From Mycogone perniciosa (lineage: Eukaryota > Ascomycota > Sordariomycetes > Hypocreales > Hypocreaceae), in the NCBI GenBank assembly GCA_025331125.1, contig JAOALB010000013.1, forward strand, positions 124,001-188,000: DNA of 64,000 bases, read 5' to 3'. Shown piece after piece: positions 47,275 through 58,564 of the stretch. The translations under genes were made by a program, and so were the position numbers. The notes below the pieces were generated by a model. The model ran no database searches. It was not told where the DNA came from and was given only the letters and a program-made list of their open reading frames with translations. Each line of letters starts with the position of its first letter. The stretch's first letter is position 1.

Positions 47275-47626
47275 AACGGCTGGAAGATTGAAGGAGCTCC
47301 AAAAAGGGGCAGGGAAGATTTTACCCAACTCGGGTCGATGAATGAATGATACCCATGTTAGATAACGTAATTAGGTGGTGCAAGTTTGGCATTGCCCGCA
47401 AGAATCGCAATATATACAGTTGATTCATATGTGCTAGAAGCGAAGCTATATACATGAGGCTTCAAATATGTACAGAGGAGGTATGACAAACATATATACA
47501 ATCCACCAATCGAACAATCTTGCAATCTCACCATCGTGGTTAAAAGTCAGAAAATCGAGTTGAAGAAACCCAGCTCACTCTCGTTTTGCCAGATTTGGCC
47601 CCAGCGCCTTTCATCGCCCATCTCGT
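47275..47626. other. Intergenic region between convergent M50-like and chitinase genes
   Basis: 3' ends of two genes with AT-rich terminator-like sequence. Nothing else seen. Confidence 0.45.
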
Positions 47627-48845
47627 TTAGTTGAGATAGCCGACAACCTCGTTGAGGAAGCCAGTGTTGGCCCACAGCTGGGACATATCCCACATCATCA
47701 CACCAGCGAAGCTGCTATACTGCTTGGACCACTGCAGGGCACCCTGGAGCTTAGGGCCGTTGGTGTAGCCGCCTCCAGCACCGGTATTGGCGGGGATGCC
47801 GACCAGGAGCTTGGTGTTGGGGTTCTTGCTGCCCTTGGCCCAGGTGTCCCACACGTTGAAGTTGTAGGCGTTCTGGGTGCTGGATCCCACCTGGAAGTTG
47901 CTCACGCCGCACCAGTTGTTGTAGAACTGGATCTGGACCCAGTCGAAGGCAACGTTGGTGAGCAAGTCGTTATTAACAACGTCAGGGAACGGGCACTGGG
48001 GTGCGGCAGACAAGTAGTACTTCTTGCCACCAGCAGCGTCCAGCAGGGAACGAAGCTGGCCGCCAAAGGCTGCGAGGTTGGTCGTCCAGGCCTCGAAGTC
48101 CAGATCGAAGCCGTCGACGACCGCAGTACCGAAGGGACGCCTGACGGTGCTGCTGGCCTGGACGGGGCCGAACATGGCCCAGACCTGGCGAGCTGCATTC
48201 TGGGCAGCAGTGGCAGAGCCCCAGCCGCCTTGGGTATAGGCATCTCCAGCGATGGACAGGAGGATGGTCTTGCCCTTAGATTGGCAAGTCTTAATATCAG
48301 CCCTGAAGATTTGTCAGTCAGTGTGATTTACGGGGATTCTCTGTGTGTTTAGCTGAAGACTCACTCAATCTGAGGGCAGTTCAGGAGCCAGGGGTTCTCA
48401 GGGAAGACAGTGCAGTTGTCGCCAGCATTGGCAAAGTTGGTCATTGGAGGAGTGATGCCGTTCAAGAAACCAATGGGGATGGCCTAATTGATTTCAGTAT
48501 ACATTCTAGCAAGTGATTCATCGTCCATTTGGTATTTATGCTCACACTGATGTTGGGGTCTGCAAGCAAAATGTTAGCTCATGATCCTTCTTCCCTGTGT
48601 GTGGGGGTCATTCATCAAAAGGAGGCACGTACCGTCACAGTAGAAAGACAAACGCTGCTGGGAGGTTGCCAGGCCCCGGGAGTTTTGTCCTAGAGGATTG
48701 TAAGAATGTGTCGTCTGATCCGAGGAGTGAGCGAAAGCGTACCCCAGTAGACAACAAGGTTCTTTGTCGAGCCAGGATTCCAGCCAGCCAGGGCCGAAGG
48801 GAGAAGGGCGAGCAAGCCCGCAACAGAAGCCAAAGAGCGAACCAT
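47627..48845 (-). CDS. Secreted class III chitinase (GH18)
   Basis: Five exons (48845-48743, 48689-48633, 48559-48546, 48483-48365, 48302-47627) give 322 aa, the usual size for this plant-type chitinase group. The N terminus is a signal peptide (MVRSLASVAGLLALLPSALA). Then follow NLVVYWGQNSRGLATSQQRL, AIPIGFLNGI, GKTILLSIAGDAYTQGGWG and the catalytic motif VVDGFDLDFE (about residues 159-167; Asp, Asp and the acid Glu), then YLSAAPQCPFPD and WVQIQFYNNWC, ending GVMMWDMSQLWANTGF. It cleaves chitin in cell-wall remodelling or autolysis. Exon 3 is a microexon of 14 nt coding part of DPNIS. A naive single-frame model misses exons 1-4. TATATAAG lies 100 bp upstream. Confidence 0.93.
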
Positions 48846-51800
48846 TGTGGTGATTAGGAGCTAGAACTATCAAGTAAGGACTGTAAGATTGTCGATGGTG
48901 GTGAAGAACAAAAAGAATCCTGTAACAGAGGTTGGGCAACGCGACTTATATACACATCACAGGCCTCAACACTCCCGAGTAACGCGGAAGGTCTTGTGAA
49001 CCCCGCGTTACCAATATACTACATCGACTTCTGAGTGAATGTATGTGACGTTGAGGCATCCAACCTTGCAGAGGAAAGACAAGACAAGGTCATGGCAAAC
49101 CTGCGCACCAATGTGACCTTAGGCAACTCTAGGGGGAAGCGATGGTAAGCCCTCCAGCCCAGAACTGGAGCAATGGGATGAATCGAGATAGAAGCTTCCC
49201 AAAGGGGTTCCCGTGCGGTGAAACATTAACATCGGGTGGATGGTGGCATGTGGGAAGGGCGTGCCGGACCGGGATTCAGAATAGTCTCAAGCTAGGAAAC
49301 GCATCTGAGAGCTGCCAGATTTGCCTATACTAGCACACGCCACGTCTAGTCTCTTCGAGCAGTAGCCACGAGAACTCTTCAACAGTCACATATGGCCTGT
49401 CTGGCAATTTGTGGGGGAGCTTGATGGGATATGATAGGGTATGGTTGCCCCAATGATTGCCGAGGAGAAGGAAGGTGGTATTAATGATCATTTGCGGGAG
49501 ATAAGCAAAGAAACAATAAGCATATGAGTAGATGGATATTAGCATGGAATGTCCCTTTCACGGAGGATTTAATGCGGTGAAGGTTTGCGGGCAGTTGGGT
49601 CGATCCATGTGTTTTCCCACCCCAAGGTGTAAACCATCTTGAGGTTTTCATTGGCCTGGGTTGGAGAGCGGGCAGATCACTTCGAAAAACCCGAAATCTC
49701 TAAGTCAGCTGGGATACACTCAGCTGATTGAGCAGAAGAAGAGCAACTAGAGACGAGATTGATCACTAGGAATCATACTCGGGTCATCGGGGCCGCTTGG
49801 TTAGCACGGCTGAAGATGCCTGCTGTATCACATTTAGTTCAACAACACAGAAGAAGCAGTCCCCGAGACGTCCAGGGAAATGGTGGCGCCGTTATTTCCA
49901 TATCTCCGAATCATACCCAAGTAATTTCTCTTGACTGCTGGCTGTACTGGACTGTAACGTGGGAAAGAACCGAAGGAGAGAGGCTCCGAACTTGCTCTCA
50001 TCCCTATCTCCACACTCATTGCCATAATTCCTAATATGTTGGGAAACATGCTCATAGTCCTTCACCAAACGGAGACATAGGAGTGATGAGGCCTTGCGGC
50101 TATTGGTCCTCTTCTGTCTCGCGAGCTTCCCGGTTCGGCATAGAAGCATGTGGGTGGGACGGGCGGCTCTCTTGCAGAAGCAGCGTTCAGGAACAAACAA
50201 ATAGGGCTAAGAACTAAGATATTATCCGTCCGATAACGTGGGGAAGCTAGAGGATCGGAACTAGAATGTGGTAGTTATGCAGACATAACGTGTAGATATT
50301 ATTATTACTTGTTAATTCTTGCGTGAAAGGGAACGCTCAATATGCTTGAGATGGCACAAAACAATAATACCGAAACAGCAGTGGTGCTCTCGGGACACCC
50401 GAGAGCAAAAAATACCAGCTCCTCTTGTGGTATCTGTCATGGATGTTTGCTGCCTTGATGGTGTGTGTCCGTGTGAGGGTGTCGGAGTGCGTGTTACGTA
50501 GAGTTGAGCCTGTCGTCCGCATCATCTATCCTTCTCCCCCCACCAATCGATCTGGCTAGGCCCTTTTGCCACCGATGGCTGGGAGATGAGCCGTTTCTTC
50601 TTCAGACTAATGTTCTAGCGGAGCACTTGCTGTCGGTCATCCTTCGATCAAAGCAAGAAATTGAGGCTTGGGGTCGAAAACTAGTGTTCAGTTGTCTCTA
50701 GATTCGAATCCTTCGGCCACGATTGGAGCGAAATAAGAACTCCCGCATCCAGTATCTTGTCAGAGAGGCATATTCAGATGATACTGCCAAGGTCACTTGA
50801 AGCATTGGGGGAGGTTGAGACATATCAGCCAATCCGTGGTTCAAGAGCCACACCGTTAGGCTCCCATATTACGCACGCGTGGCCACCAGTGCCCATCCTC
50901 CAGGTAACTTCTGATCAGCAAGCAATACCCGTGATTTGCAGCGTCGATCTCGTCTTGTTTTCTCCCCTATGGTTCGCTGCTAGTAAGAAACAGTGAGTGT
51001 CCGCAGCTCTCCGGTTCCACGTGCATGGTGCAGCTCTGGCAGCTCCCAATGCATGCATGTCGCCGCATATCATGCGACCTGACGGGGCCAAGAATCTGAT
51101 ATTCTTATAGGCGGATTAGTCCGTGGGAAGAACCACTTCATCAGTTCGCGGTACGGAGCATTAATAATGTGAGATTGAAAACCTCCCAAAGAGGAGATAT
51201 GTGAATATACTCTTGTGGTTGTCGCAATTCAAGCTGAGTCATCTTCCTCCTTTCGGGCCTCTCCTTTCTTCATCTCATAACCATACCAACAATCCGACAT
51301 AAAAAAAGGCCTAAAAGAAAAGATATCATATAAACTCCCATGCCCTGCATCGTCAAGCCAGGTTCCCGGATTGTCCAGCCGCTGTGTCACTGTGTCCCTG
51401 ACTTATTATCAGCGCGCATCCTTTGTCTCTTCTTGGCAGACCATACATAGTCGGCCGCTCTTCTTACTTAGGAAGTTGGTTCATGGAAGAGGCCTTGCGT
51501 CTGCCACATCCAGGTAACGTTACCTCATCATGCTTTATCTAGGCTGCACAACTTTGGGTGAGGCGTGATCAGCAATGCCTGCACTTCTTCCAGAACCCAA
51601 TTACATGTCAAGCCAGTATCCAAGCAGCTTCTGATGCCGGCACTCTAATTCGGCCGTCACTACCATTGGCAGCTTGGCGTCTATACAAAAGCCCATCCAA
51701 ATGCCCCGTCTTACAGTCCATGTATCCTGCTCGTTCATCTCAATATCAAACAGATATCACAGCTTCAGACCCCAAGCTAGGACCGTTCTGCTTCTTGGCA

Positions 51801-52367
51801 TATATTGGTTACACCAAGCCAAGCCTAGTTGCGCAACATGAATCAATATCGCCATGTCTTATCTCGGAAGGCCCGAGACTCCTGTGTCATAATTCCACAA
51901 CCTGGCTTAGCTTGGACATGAACCTAATACCGAGTGATTCCTGTCCAGCTATTCTCCGGTTGAGAGATACCGGATAACAGACCCGACAGGGCGCAGAAGC
52001 CAATGATAAGGACCCGAGGCCATTCACTAGAGCTTTCACATGCGTTCCGCTATCAGCCATCAGATATTATACGAGAGCCAATTGCGTCTCAGTCCACCTC
52101 TTCTCAAAAGACGAAGGTATCTGCACCTGATCAGACGTGCACTCAGCCCAACGAGCTCCATGTATGGTGGTCAAGGTGTTTTCTTTTTATTTTTCTTTTT
52201 CACCGACCGTAACTTCTTTATCACAGCTTTGCCCAAGTGAACATCAAGCATGCCCCGGGGCATTCCCTCAACGCCGGTCCCAAGTCCAGATCATCACATG
52301 CCCTTTAACCATTTACCAACACAATAAACGTGGCCCCAACATGGTCCGAACAAACAATGTGCCCAAA
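48846..52367. other. Gene-free region of 3.5 kb (chitinase promoter to 3' of fip1)
   Basis: The left end holds the chitinase promoter. The remainder has only short overlapping frames without domains (the largest, 51558-51977, 139 codons). A T-loop-like GATTCGAATCC near 50701 is not part of a tRNA fold as far as I can see. No repeats or transposon ends found. Confidence 0.5.
48945..48952 (-). promoter_or_regulatory. Likely TATA box of the chitinase gene
   Basis: On the minus strand it reads TATATAAG, 100 bp before the ATG (48845). Spacing is plausible for a core promoter in filamentous ascomycetes. Confidence 0.5.
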
Positions 52368-53557
52368 CTACCACCGCCCTCGCCGTCCACGGCCACCGCC
52401 AAAACCTCCCCTTCCACCACCGCCGCCTCCGCCTCCAGCCATATTCTGGTCATAGCCAAAGCCGCCTTGGTTCCCGCCGAAGCCCCCGCCAAAGTTTTGG
52501 CCCTGGTTTCCCTGTCCTCCGGCACTGCCACCGGCGTTCTGCATACCAGAGAACATGGCAGCCATTTGAGACGGGTCCATCTGGGAAGGGTCCATGCCCG
52601 ATGCCATCATCTGCTGCATCATGGCCTGCATCTCCGGGGGGATACCATCCAGTCCAGACATTCCAGCAGCGGCGCCGGCACCGCCATTTCCGGCACCTCC
52701 TGCACCCTGCATTCCCATACCACCCATCATCATCATGTTGAAGTCTTCCATCATCTTCTTGTTGTTTACAGCAAATGCGTCCGCGCCAAACTCGCCGCGG
52801 GTGGATTCTTGCTTGGCAGCGTAGAGAGCCCATGTAAACTCATCAAAGCCGTAATTGAAGTAGTCACTGATGTCCGTGCCTGGTTTTCTCCATGGCTTGT
52901 CGTTTTCCGGAAGATCTGAATCAATTGGTTAGTTTCAATGTTACATCAAGTCCGTATTGAGCTCCGTACCCTCGTCAATGTTGACATGTGTTATGGGCTT
53001 TCCAGCAGCGGGGTAGATTGGGTTGGCGTTGATATCAATCGTTGATTTTGAGGCCGCGGCAGAGGCTTGGTCTGCACTCGGGGCGGCAATGTTCAAGGCG
53101 CTTGCCGTTCTTGAGTCGTCATCCTTCTTGACTGGCGCTGACTTGGCGGGGAGTTCGTTGGTGGCTGATCGTTGTGGAATGTTTCTAATGTCGCTATATT
53201 TTGATTGTCTGTCGCAGATTCCTTAGTTAATGCCATGCCGCTCATCTGGAAAGCAGCCGTGAAGCCACGGCGCGTGGAGAGGTTTAACATACGGTGGAGG
53301 AGCGGCTTTGGTGCCGTCTTTTCGTTCGGTGATGATATCTATATCCTGCGCCAGAACCTGTCAGTGGCTTGAATATTCGTCCATTGGCTGTAGGCACCGC
53401 GTACCGAGTCGTCATCGTCATCCTCGTCCATTGCGCCACTCTCATCTTCTTCCTCGCCCTCCTCTAGCTCCTCTGCCTTGGTGGGCTTCTTCTCTGGCTC
53501 ATTTTCGAACTTCGGTTCCTCAGGCTGATAGAGATCATCATCGTCGTCCATGTCCAT
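52368..53557 (-). CDS. fip1: Pre-mRNA polyadenylation factor Fip1
   Basis: Four exons (53557-53405, 53345-53293, 53208-52970, 52915-52368) encode 330 aa. A very acidic N terminus (MDMDDDDDLYQPEEP) precedes a central region ending in the Fip1 motif LPENDKPWRKPGTDISDYFNYGFDE (KPWRKPG...YFNYGF), the conserved signature. The C terminus is Met/Gly/Gln-rich, ends RGRRGRW and resembles the RNA-binding tails of homologues. Fip1 links poly(A) polymerase to the cleavage and polyadenylation factor and acts in the nucleus on 3' ends of mRNAs. Splices keep frame (TCG|GTACGC ... CGCAG|GAT; CACC|GTATGT ... ACAG|ACA; GAGG|GTACGG ... TTCAG|ATC). Divergent from nup49, 314 bp apart. Confidence 0.92.
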
Positions 53558-53871
53558 TTTTACTGTTGTTGGTGCGGAATGCCTCGAATGCGAACGATAT
53601 CAAAGGGTCGATAGTACTTCGTACAGGTAGGTCGGAGTCGCATGCGAGGTTGAAGCTCAAGGAAGCTATCCACGGTGAGCTGGCTTACATGGACAGTCAA
53701 GCCGCAAATAGCATTCTATCCCGAAGTTTCTCCGGAGCCCTTCAGTTCCAGACCCGCAGCTCGCATTGACTGTCAGCCTCTCTTTTGCATCAAAGAGCTC
53801 CACACGAATTGGGCCCTCGCTCGCTTGCCCAAAAAAAAGTTCGGTTCCTGGGGCTTTTTTGCAGAGGTGCC
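53558..53871. promoter_or_regulatory. Divergent promoter of fip1 and nup49
   Basis: A 314-bp bidirectional promoter region between two nuclear genes acting on mRNA. It contains ACTTCGTAC near 53625, a variant of the dispersed motif. Confidence 0.5.
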
Positions 53872-55478
53872 ATGTCTTTGGCGCGGTCAGCCAGCGGCCC
53901 AGCCGGTCTAACGATCAACACTGGTGCCGCCAACACCTTGTAAGCTTTGTCTGCCCCATATCTCCTCCAACAGCCTTGTTTTCCAGACCATCCATCTACA
54001 ACTGCTCCCTTTTCTTCTACCTGCACCTGTGTAAGGAGGAATTGCCTTCGCTGACCACAACAACGCCCTAGAGGGTCCCTATCCTCGCAACCCCCAGCGG
54101 CTGGCGGGTTCTTTGGTTCCAACAACGCGTCTGCAAACCCGACGCCATCGACGACAGGCACCATGGCAACCACAGGGGGGCTGTTTGGCTCTAAGCCAGC
54201 TGGGACAGGCGGACTGTTTGGAGCAAGCACAGCTACACAATCGAACACTGGTGGCTTATTCGGATCAACCGCAACGGCTCAGTCCAACCAAGGCGTCGGC
54301 ACGGCGGGCGGTGGTCTCTTTGGGTCAGGCACGGCTCCTCAACAGAATCAGAGTGCTGGCGGTGGTCTGTTTGGCAATAAACCGGCAGCGACAACAGGTG
54401 GTGGCTTGTTTGGGAATACTGCCAGCAACCAGCCGCAACAGGCTCAGGCTGGTGGGGGACTCTTTGGCAATACTGCTGCAAATACACAGCAACAGAGCGG
54501 TGGACTCTTTGGACAATCGACACAGCCGACGCAACAATCTGCTGGCGGAGGGCTATTCGGTGGCGCAACGACAAACCAAACCCCTACTGCCCCCTCGGGA
54601 GGACTGTTCGGTCAATCACAGGCAAAACCAGCCGGTAGTTTATTGTAGGCCAAGATCATCCCCAGGAGATGTCATTCTATGCTAACTCGATATGCAGTGG
54701 GCAATCTACGGCACAGCCAGCCCAGCCCGCGAACCAGGTCTCAGCTGTCCAGGTCAACTACGACAACCTCCGACCACGGTCACGCTTCGATGACCTCGCC
54801 CAACCCATTCAGTCCGAGATTTCCCTCATTGACAAGGGAATCCAGCGCGTCATCAAGATGAGAGATGAGATTGGCGAGTTCATGCCTCAGCATGAGAAGG
54901 ACATTGAGCAACTTGGCCGGGATGTTCAGTTCGTCGAATCCAAGTTTAAGACGGTTCAAGACGCCCTCAACCGAGATATCCAAACCGTCAAGGTTCTCCA
55001 GGACATGACTAAAAAGAATATCACCGACGCTCAGCTGTCCTTCAAGGCTGCTGACAACCTCAAGTTACCGACACATTACCACCAGACGGGCCTTTTCGCT
55101 GGTCCTCCCCCACCCACCGACTCAAATTCATCAGACCCTTCGTCCGCCCACGCCAGCGCTCAGGATCTCATTACGTATTTCAACCGCATCTGCGACGATG
55201 TCGAGAAATACAAAAAGCGACTGGATGAGTACCGCAGCCAGATTGAGCGCGACATGCCCGGTGTCGAGAACGGTCTCTACGAACAGATTCGCAGCTTCCG
55301 CGATCGCAGCAACGCACCCGTGCAGGATCAGCTGAGCCAGGTTCTCCTGGCGCTGCGGGAGACGGGAAGTGCTATTGTTGCCCAAGCTGGCCAGATTGCC
55401 GACACGCGGGAGAGACTATCAAGATTGCAGGCTGGTTTCTTGGACAGTGGACTGTACTCTGTGGGCATGACTTCTTGA
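53872..55478 (+). CDS. nup49: FG-repeat nucleoporin Nup49 (Nup58/45 homologue)
   Basis: Three exons (53872-53939, 54072-54644, 54698-55478) give 473 aa, matching the known yeast size. Exon 1 codes MSLARSASGPAGLTINTGAANTL. Exon 2 holds the GLFG-type repeat domain (GGFFGSNN, then GGLFGS/GLFGN units about 15 residues apart), and the last GSLF-G motif is rebuilt across the second intron (TT|TGGG). Exon 3 is a coiled-coil structural domain (YDNLRPRSRFDDLAQPIQSE ... VGMTS). Nup49 forms the central-channel Nsp1-Nup49-Nup57 complex; FG repeats gate transport and bind importins. Intron 1 has CTGACC before CCCTAG|AGGG. An alternative start at ATG 54163 would remove the N-terminal 52 residues and is less likely. 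Confidence 0.9.
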
Positions 55479-55942
55479 CAAACTATTCTGAGCTCATTTA
55501 GTTGAGAGAGGTTTTTTTCGTGCCCGGTGGCGTCTTTGCGGACGGACAAGTGGCAAGAGATATCGCACAGGTGTATTTACAACAGGATCAAGATGGGTTG
55601 GACCACCGCATTTCTTTGTTTCATGACAGACATGTACGAGTATAGGAAAGCCAGGCCTTGTTCGCCAGAGAGTGTTTAGGCGAAGGGGCAATGGATGGGG
55701 ATGGCGCGATGACTGGTTGCATCACCAGCAAAGCGCCACCAAGATACCCTCGAGAATAGGAGGTCTAGAAAAAGAATTAATCAAACATTACGGAGTACTC
55801 GCGTCATTACACTTCTTGGGGCAGGAGTATCTAATTTGCCAATATATATAGCTGTAGGATTGTTAAAGACCAGCCAACCTATATTCAACGCTCAGAAAAA
55901 AAATGCCATGGATATTTATCCCAAATGCACCATTATGCTGCC
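55479..55942. other. Intergenic region between convergent nup49 and rpc31
   Basis: 3' untranslated regions with one TACGGAGTA motif near 55789. No gene seen. Confidence 0.5.
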
Positions 55943-56810
55943 TTAATATGTCCCTTCGCCGCCATCATCATCTCCGTAATCGTCTCCCCCTTCATCGCCA
56001 TTGTCAAAGTATCCTTCCGCATCGTAATCACCACCGTCCTCATCGTCATAGACCTCATCTTCCTCCTCTTCTTCCAGACCCTCCTCATCGTCGTCCACAC
56101 CTTCATCGCCCTCCTCGTCGCGCAGCGCATCCAGTCTTTCAAGGATATTCTTTCCATCCACTGGCAGCGCATCGCCCTCGTCGTCGTAGCCCTCAATCGC
56201 AGGCATGCCAAAGGCCTCCTCTGCATTGGGCAGAGCACTCACTTTGCTCAGTTCCAGCTTGCGCTTCTTCCGCATGCCCATGGCGTCGGCTGAGTCCACC
56301 GTGTCGAGCAGCTCTGCGGGATACATCTCGCGGCAGATGGGCCGGGCGGACCAGTCGGGCAGAGCGCGCTCCGGACGGGTGAAGCGCTGGGAGTAGGTAG
56401 GCACGGCTGTGAAGGGGTCGACAGAGGCTTTGCTCTTGATGTCGTAGAGGGCGTTTATTTGGTCTCTGCCGTAGGTCTTGCGCGGAGCAGCCGGGTCGAT
56501 GAGCGATGTGCGCTTGGAGGTGTAGAGGGAGGAGGAGTGGATTTGGTGTCGTAGGAGGAGGAAGTATTGGATGCCGTTGTATTCAGTGCTGCTCAGGTCG
56601 CGGGGAGTCGGGACTACAAAGGGCTATAGGACACAGCAATGTCAGCTATGATGCTTCCTGGGGTGTCGCCGCATGGGCGAAACTCACGGGAAACAACTCT
56701 GAGGGACGAGCATCAGGTTCATCTGTGTCATCCCAAGGAAGCGCAGGCCGTCCTCCTCTGCCTCCGCCTCGTCCTCCACGACCGCCTCCGCGTCCACCAC
56801 CTCTGGACAT
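55943..56810 (-). CDS. rpc31: DNA-directed RNA polymerase III subunit Rpc31
   Basis: Two exons (56810-56688 and 56623-55943; TTCCC|GTGAGT ... TATAG|CCC) encode 267 aa. The N terminus is Arg/Gly-rich (MSRGGGRGGGRGGRGG), followed by the Rpc31/RPC7 core: LPWDDTDEPDARPSELFP, PFVVPTPRDLSSTEYNGI, YFLLLRHQIHSSSLYTSKRTS, FTAVPTYSQRFTRPERALPD. The C terminus is a long acidic run of Glu/Asp and Gly (EEGDEGVDDDEEGLEEEE), as in the family. Rpc31 belongs to the Pol III-specific Rpc82-Rpc34-Rpc31 trimer that opens tRNA and 5S rRNA promoters. Divergent from the Hsm3-like gene at 355 bp. Confidence 0.92.
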
Positions 56811-57165
56811 TTTCAATCTCGACGCACCAGTTGCGCAGCGAGCAACCTGTGGTGTTTTGTTCTGGTGCGCAGGAGAGGGTGTGTGTTGCGTTCCGTAGTA
56901 TCGACAAGGCTGAAATTTTTTGGAAGATGACGGCGATTGACCTGCTAAGCCTGGCGGGACAGAGGCCAATTGGGGCGCATTTCAGTGGTCTTGGAGGGGG
57001 ACAGGGCGGAACTGCTCCGCTGTTGCACAGTTACCACTGCCCCGCCTGCTGGAGCTTTGCCGTCAGCGCATCTGCCTACCATGAGCTCTTCTACTTACTT
57101 ATACATGATTGTCTTCCATCTCAACTTCAAATAGAGTCAAGACATAAACCAAAAAAGGGGTCAAA
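56811..57165. promoter_or_regulatory. Divergent promoter of rpc31 and the Hsm3-like gene
   Basis: 355 bp between two ATGs on opposite strands. No assignable element beyond the bidirectional arrangement. Chance frames only. Confidence 0.45.
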
Positions 57166-58363
57166 ATGTCTGAAAGAACGATCCCCACTTACCCCACGGA
57201 CAGCGTTCCCATCTCTCGTCTTGACGAGTTCCAGACTCACTTGGGAGAGCTTGAGAATGACCCCTCCAAACCATTCGATATCAAGCTCTTTGATCATATC
57301 GAGCTCCAACTAACAGGTAAGACTTGATTTCTCATCACCAACCTCAACTATCTATCCTATTAATACCATCAAGAGACATAGTGTAACAAACCTGCTAACT
57401 CATCCCTTAGAGGCCAATATCCCTTCTCTGCTACCAACCGTCCTCCCACCACTCACCCGGATCCTCAGAACCACCACCCAGGATCCCTCACCTCTCCTCT
57501 CTCTCACAGCCAAGCTCATCTCGCCTCTCTCCTTCACCCAAACTCTCGCCATCGCCGACCCTCCTTCTATCCTCACAGCTCTCCAATCCCCCTTACCAGG
57601 CGCCAACCTCCTCGCCCTGACCATCCTCCACAAGGCCGCAAAGACGCCCTCTGACGCTGCAGTGCTCAGCACTCTTCCCGAAGTCGTTGAGGAGCTTGTC
57701 CACCGTTGGCTCGATAGCCCAGACGTCGGCGTCGGCGAGCGCGCAGCAAAAGTCGTGGGGGATTTACTCGAAACAGACTGCGAAACCGTCCCAGTCAACA
57801 GCGGCCAAGATGGCATCAACAGCACCAAGGTCGTCAAGCATCGCGCTCCTGGCCATGGTCGTCTATGGCGTCTCATCCTACTTGAACGGCCTCTCCTAGA
57901 GCTCATCAAGACACTCTGCATTCCTGAAACAGCTGACCCGCCTACCCGGCCACCACTTCAAACCTCGCTCTCACAGGGCCGTCTCCTACGCCTCCTCCCT
58001 CGTCTCGCCACTCTTGACATCCGCGCCATAAGCCGCACAGCGTTCCCGGACTTATTCGAACTCCCCAGCGCTGTTGTCCAAGTTGCCGGTCAGGGGCTCT
58101 TGCAATGGGCGGCCCTGGGCATGGTGGCCAAGTCGGAGGACATCCTCATGCACCTCAATCTCATCGACTTTTTCGAGGCATTTGTCAGCGTCATGTGCGT
58201 GTCTGATCGTTCAACAGAGGAGGATACGACGGTGAAGAATCTGGTGAGAGTGGCTGTTCGGAACGACGAGCAGTTAAAGGAGGCGTTGAGAGGACTTCCA
58301 GACAGGACAGTTGAAGAGGAGGCCGTGTCACTGCGGACGTACATTGCGGCGCTATTGGGTTAA
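57166..58363 (+). CDS. Hsm3/PSMD5-type proteasome assembly chaperone (HSM3 N-terminal domain protein)
   Basis: Two exons (57166-57316 and 57411-58363; ACAG|GTAAGA ... CTTAG|AGGCC) give 367 aa. The N terminus is hydrophilic (MSERTIPTYPTDSVPIS). The rest is a leucine-rich run of helices resembling HEAT/ARM repeats: LTRILRTTTQ, LSLTAKLISPLSFTQTLA, GANLLALTILHKAAK, VEELVHRWLDSPDVGVGERAAKVVGDLLE, LLLRLATLDIRAI-like (LLRLLPRLATLDIRAIS), ending RTYIAALLG. This matches the domain called DNA mismatch repair protein HSM3 N-terminal in fungal annotation. In yeast Hsm3, and the human PSMD5 homologue, it binds Rpt1 to help assemble the 19S base. The mismatch-repair name reflects an old phenotype. It converges on the sec7 gene. 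Confidence 0.82.
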
Positions 58364-58564
58364 CTCAAACGAATTACAGAGGAATAGCGTGTAATAAGGT
58401 CCATCCGCCGGTGTTGCGCGTCTTCACGGAATTTGAAGTGCCATGAAAATTAATATCATAAATCCGCCCCCCTATAGAATGGGAAGCCCCGACCTAGCGT
58501 ACACAAATCGAACATTCTATTGCCTGCCTCAACGCCATGAACTGCTGCTCCACGTGTGCCATGC
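58364..58564. other. Convergent intergenic gap of 201 bp
   Basis: 3' ends of the Hsm3-like and sec7 genes. Nothing further seen. Confidence 0.4.

Noticed and set aside
50690..50715. tRNA-like T-loop sequence GATTCGAATCC
   Set aside because: No matching acceptor, D or anticodon arms upstream in a position that would close a tRNA.
51558..51977. 139-codon plus-strand frame in the chitinase-fip1 gap
   Set aside because: Composition and lack of any motif look like chance.
52137..52919. 260-codon plus-strand frame
   Set aside because: Antisense to the low-complexity last exon of fip1.
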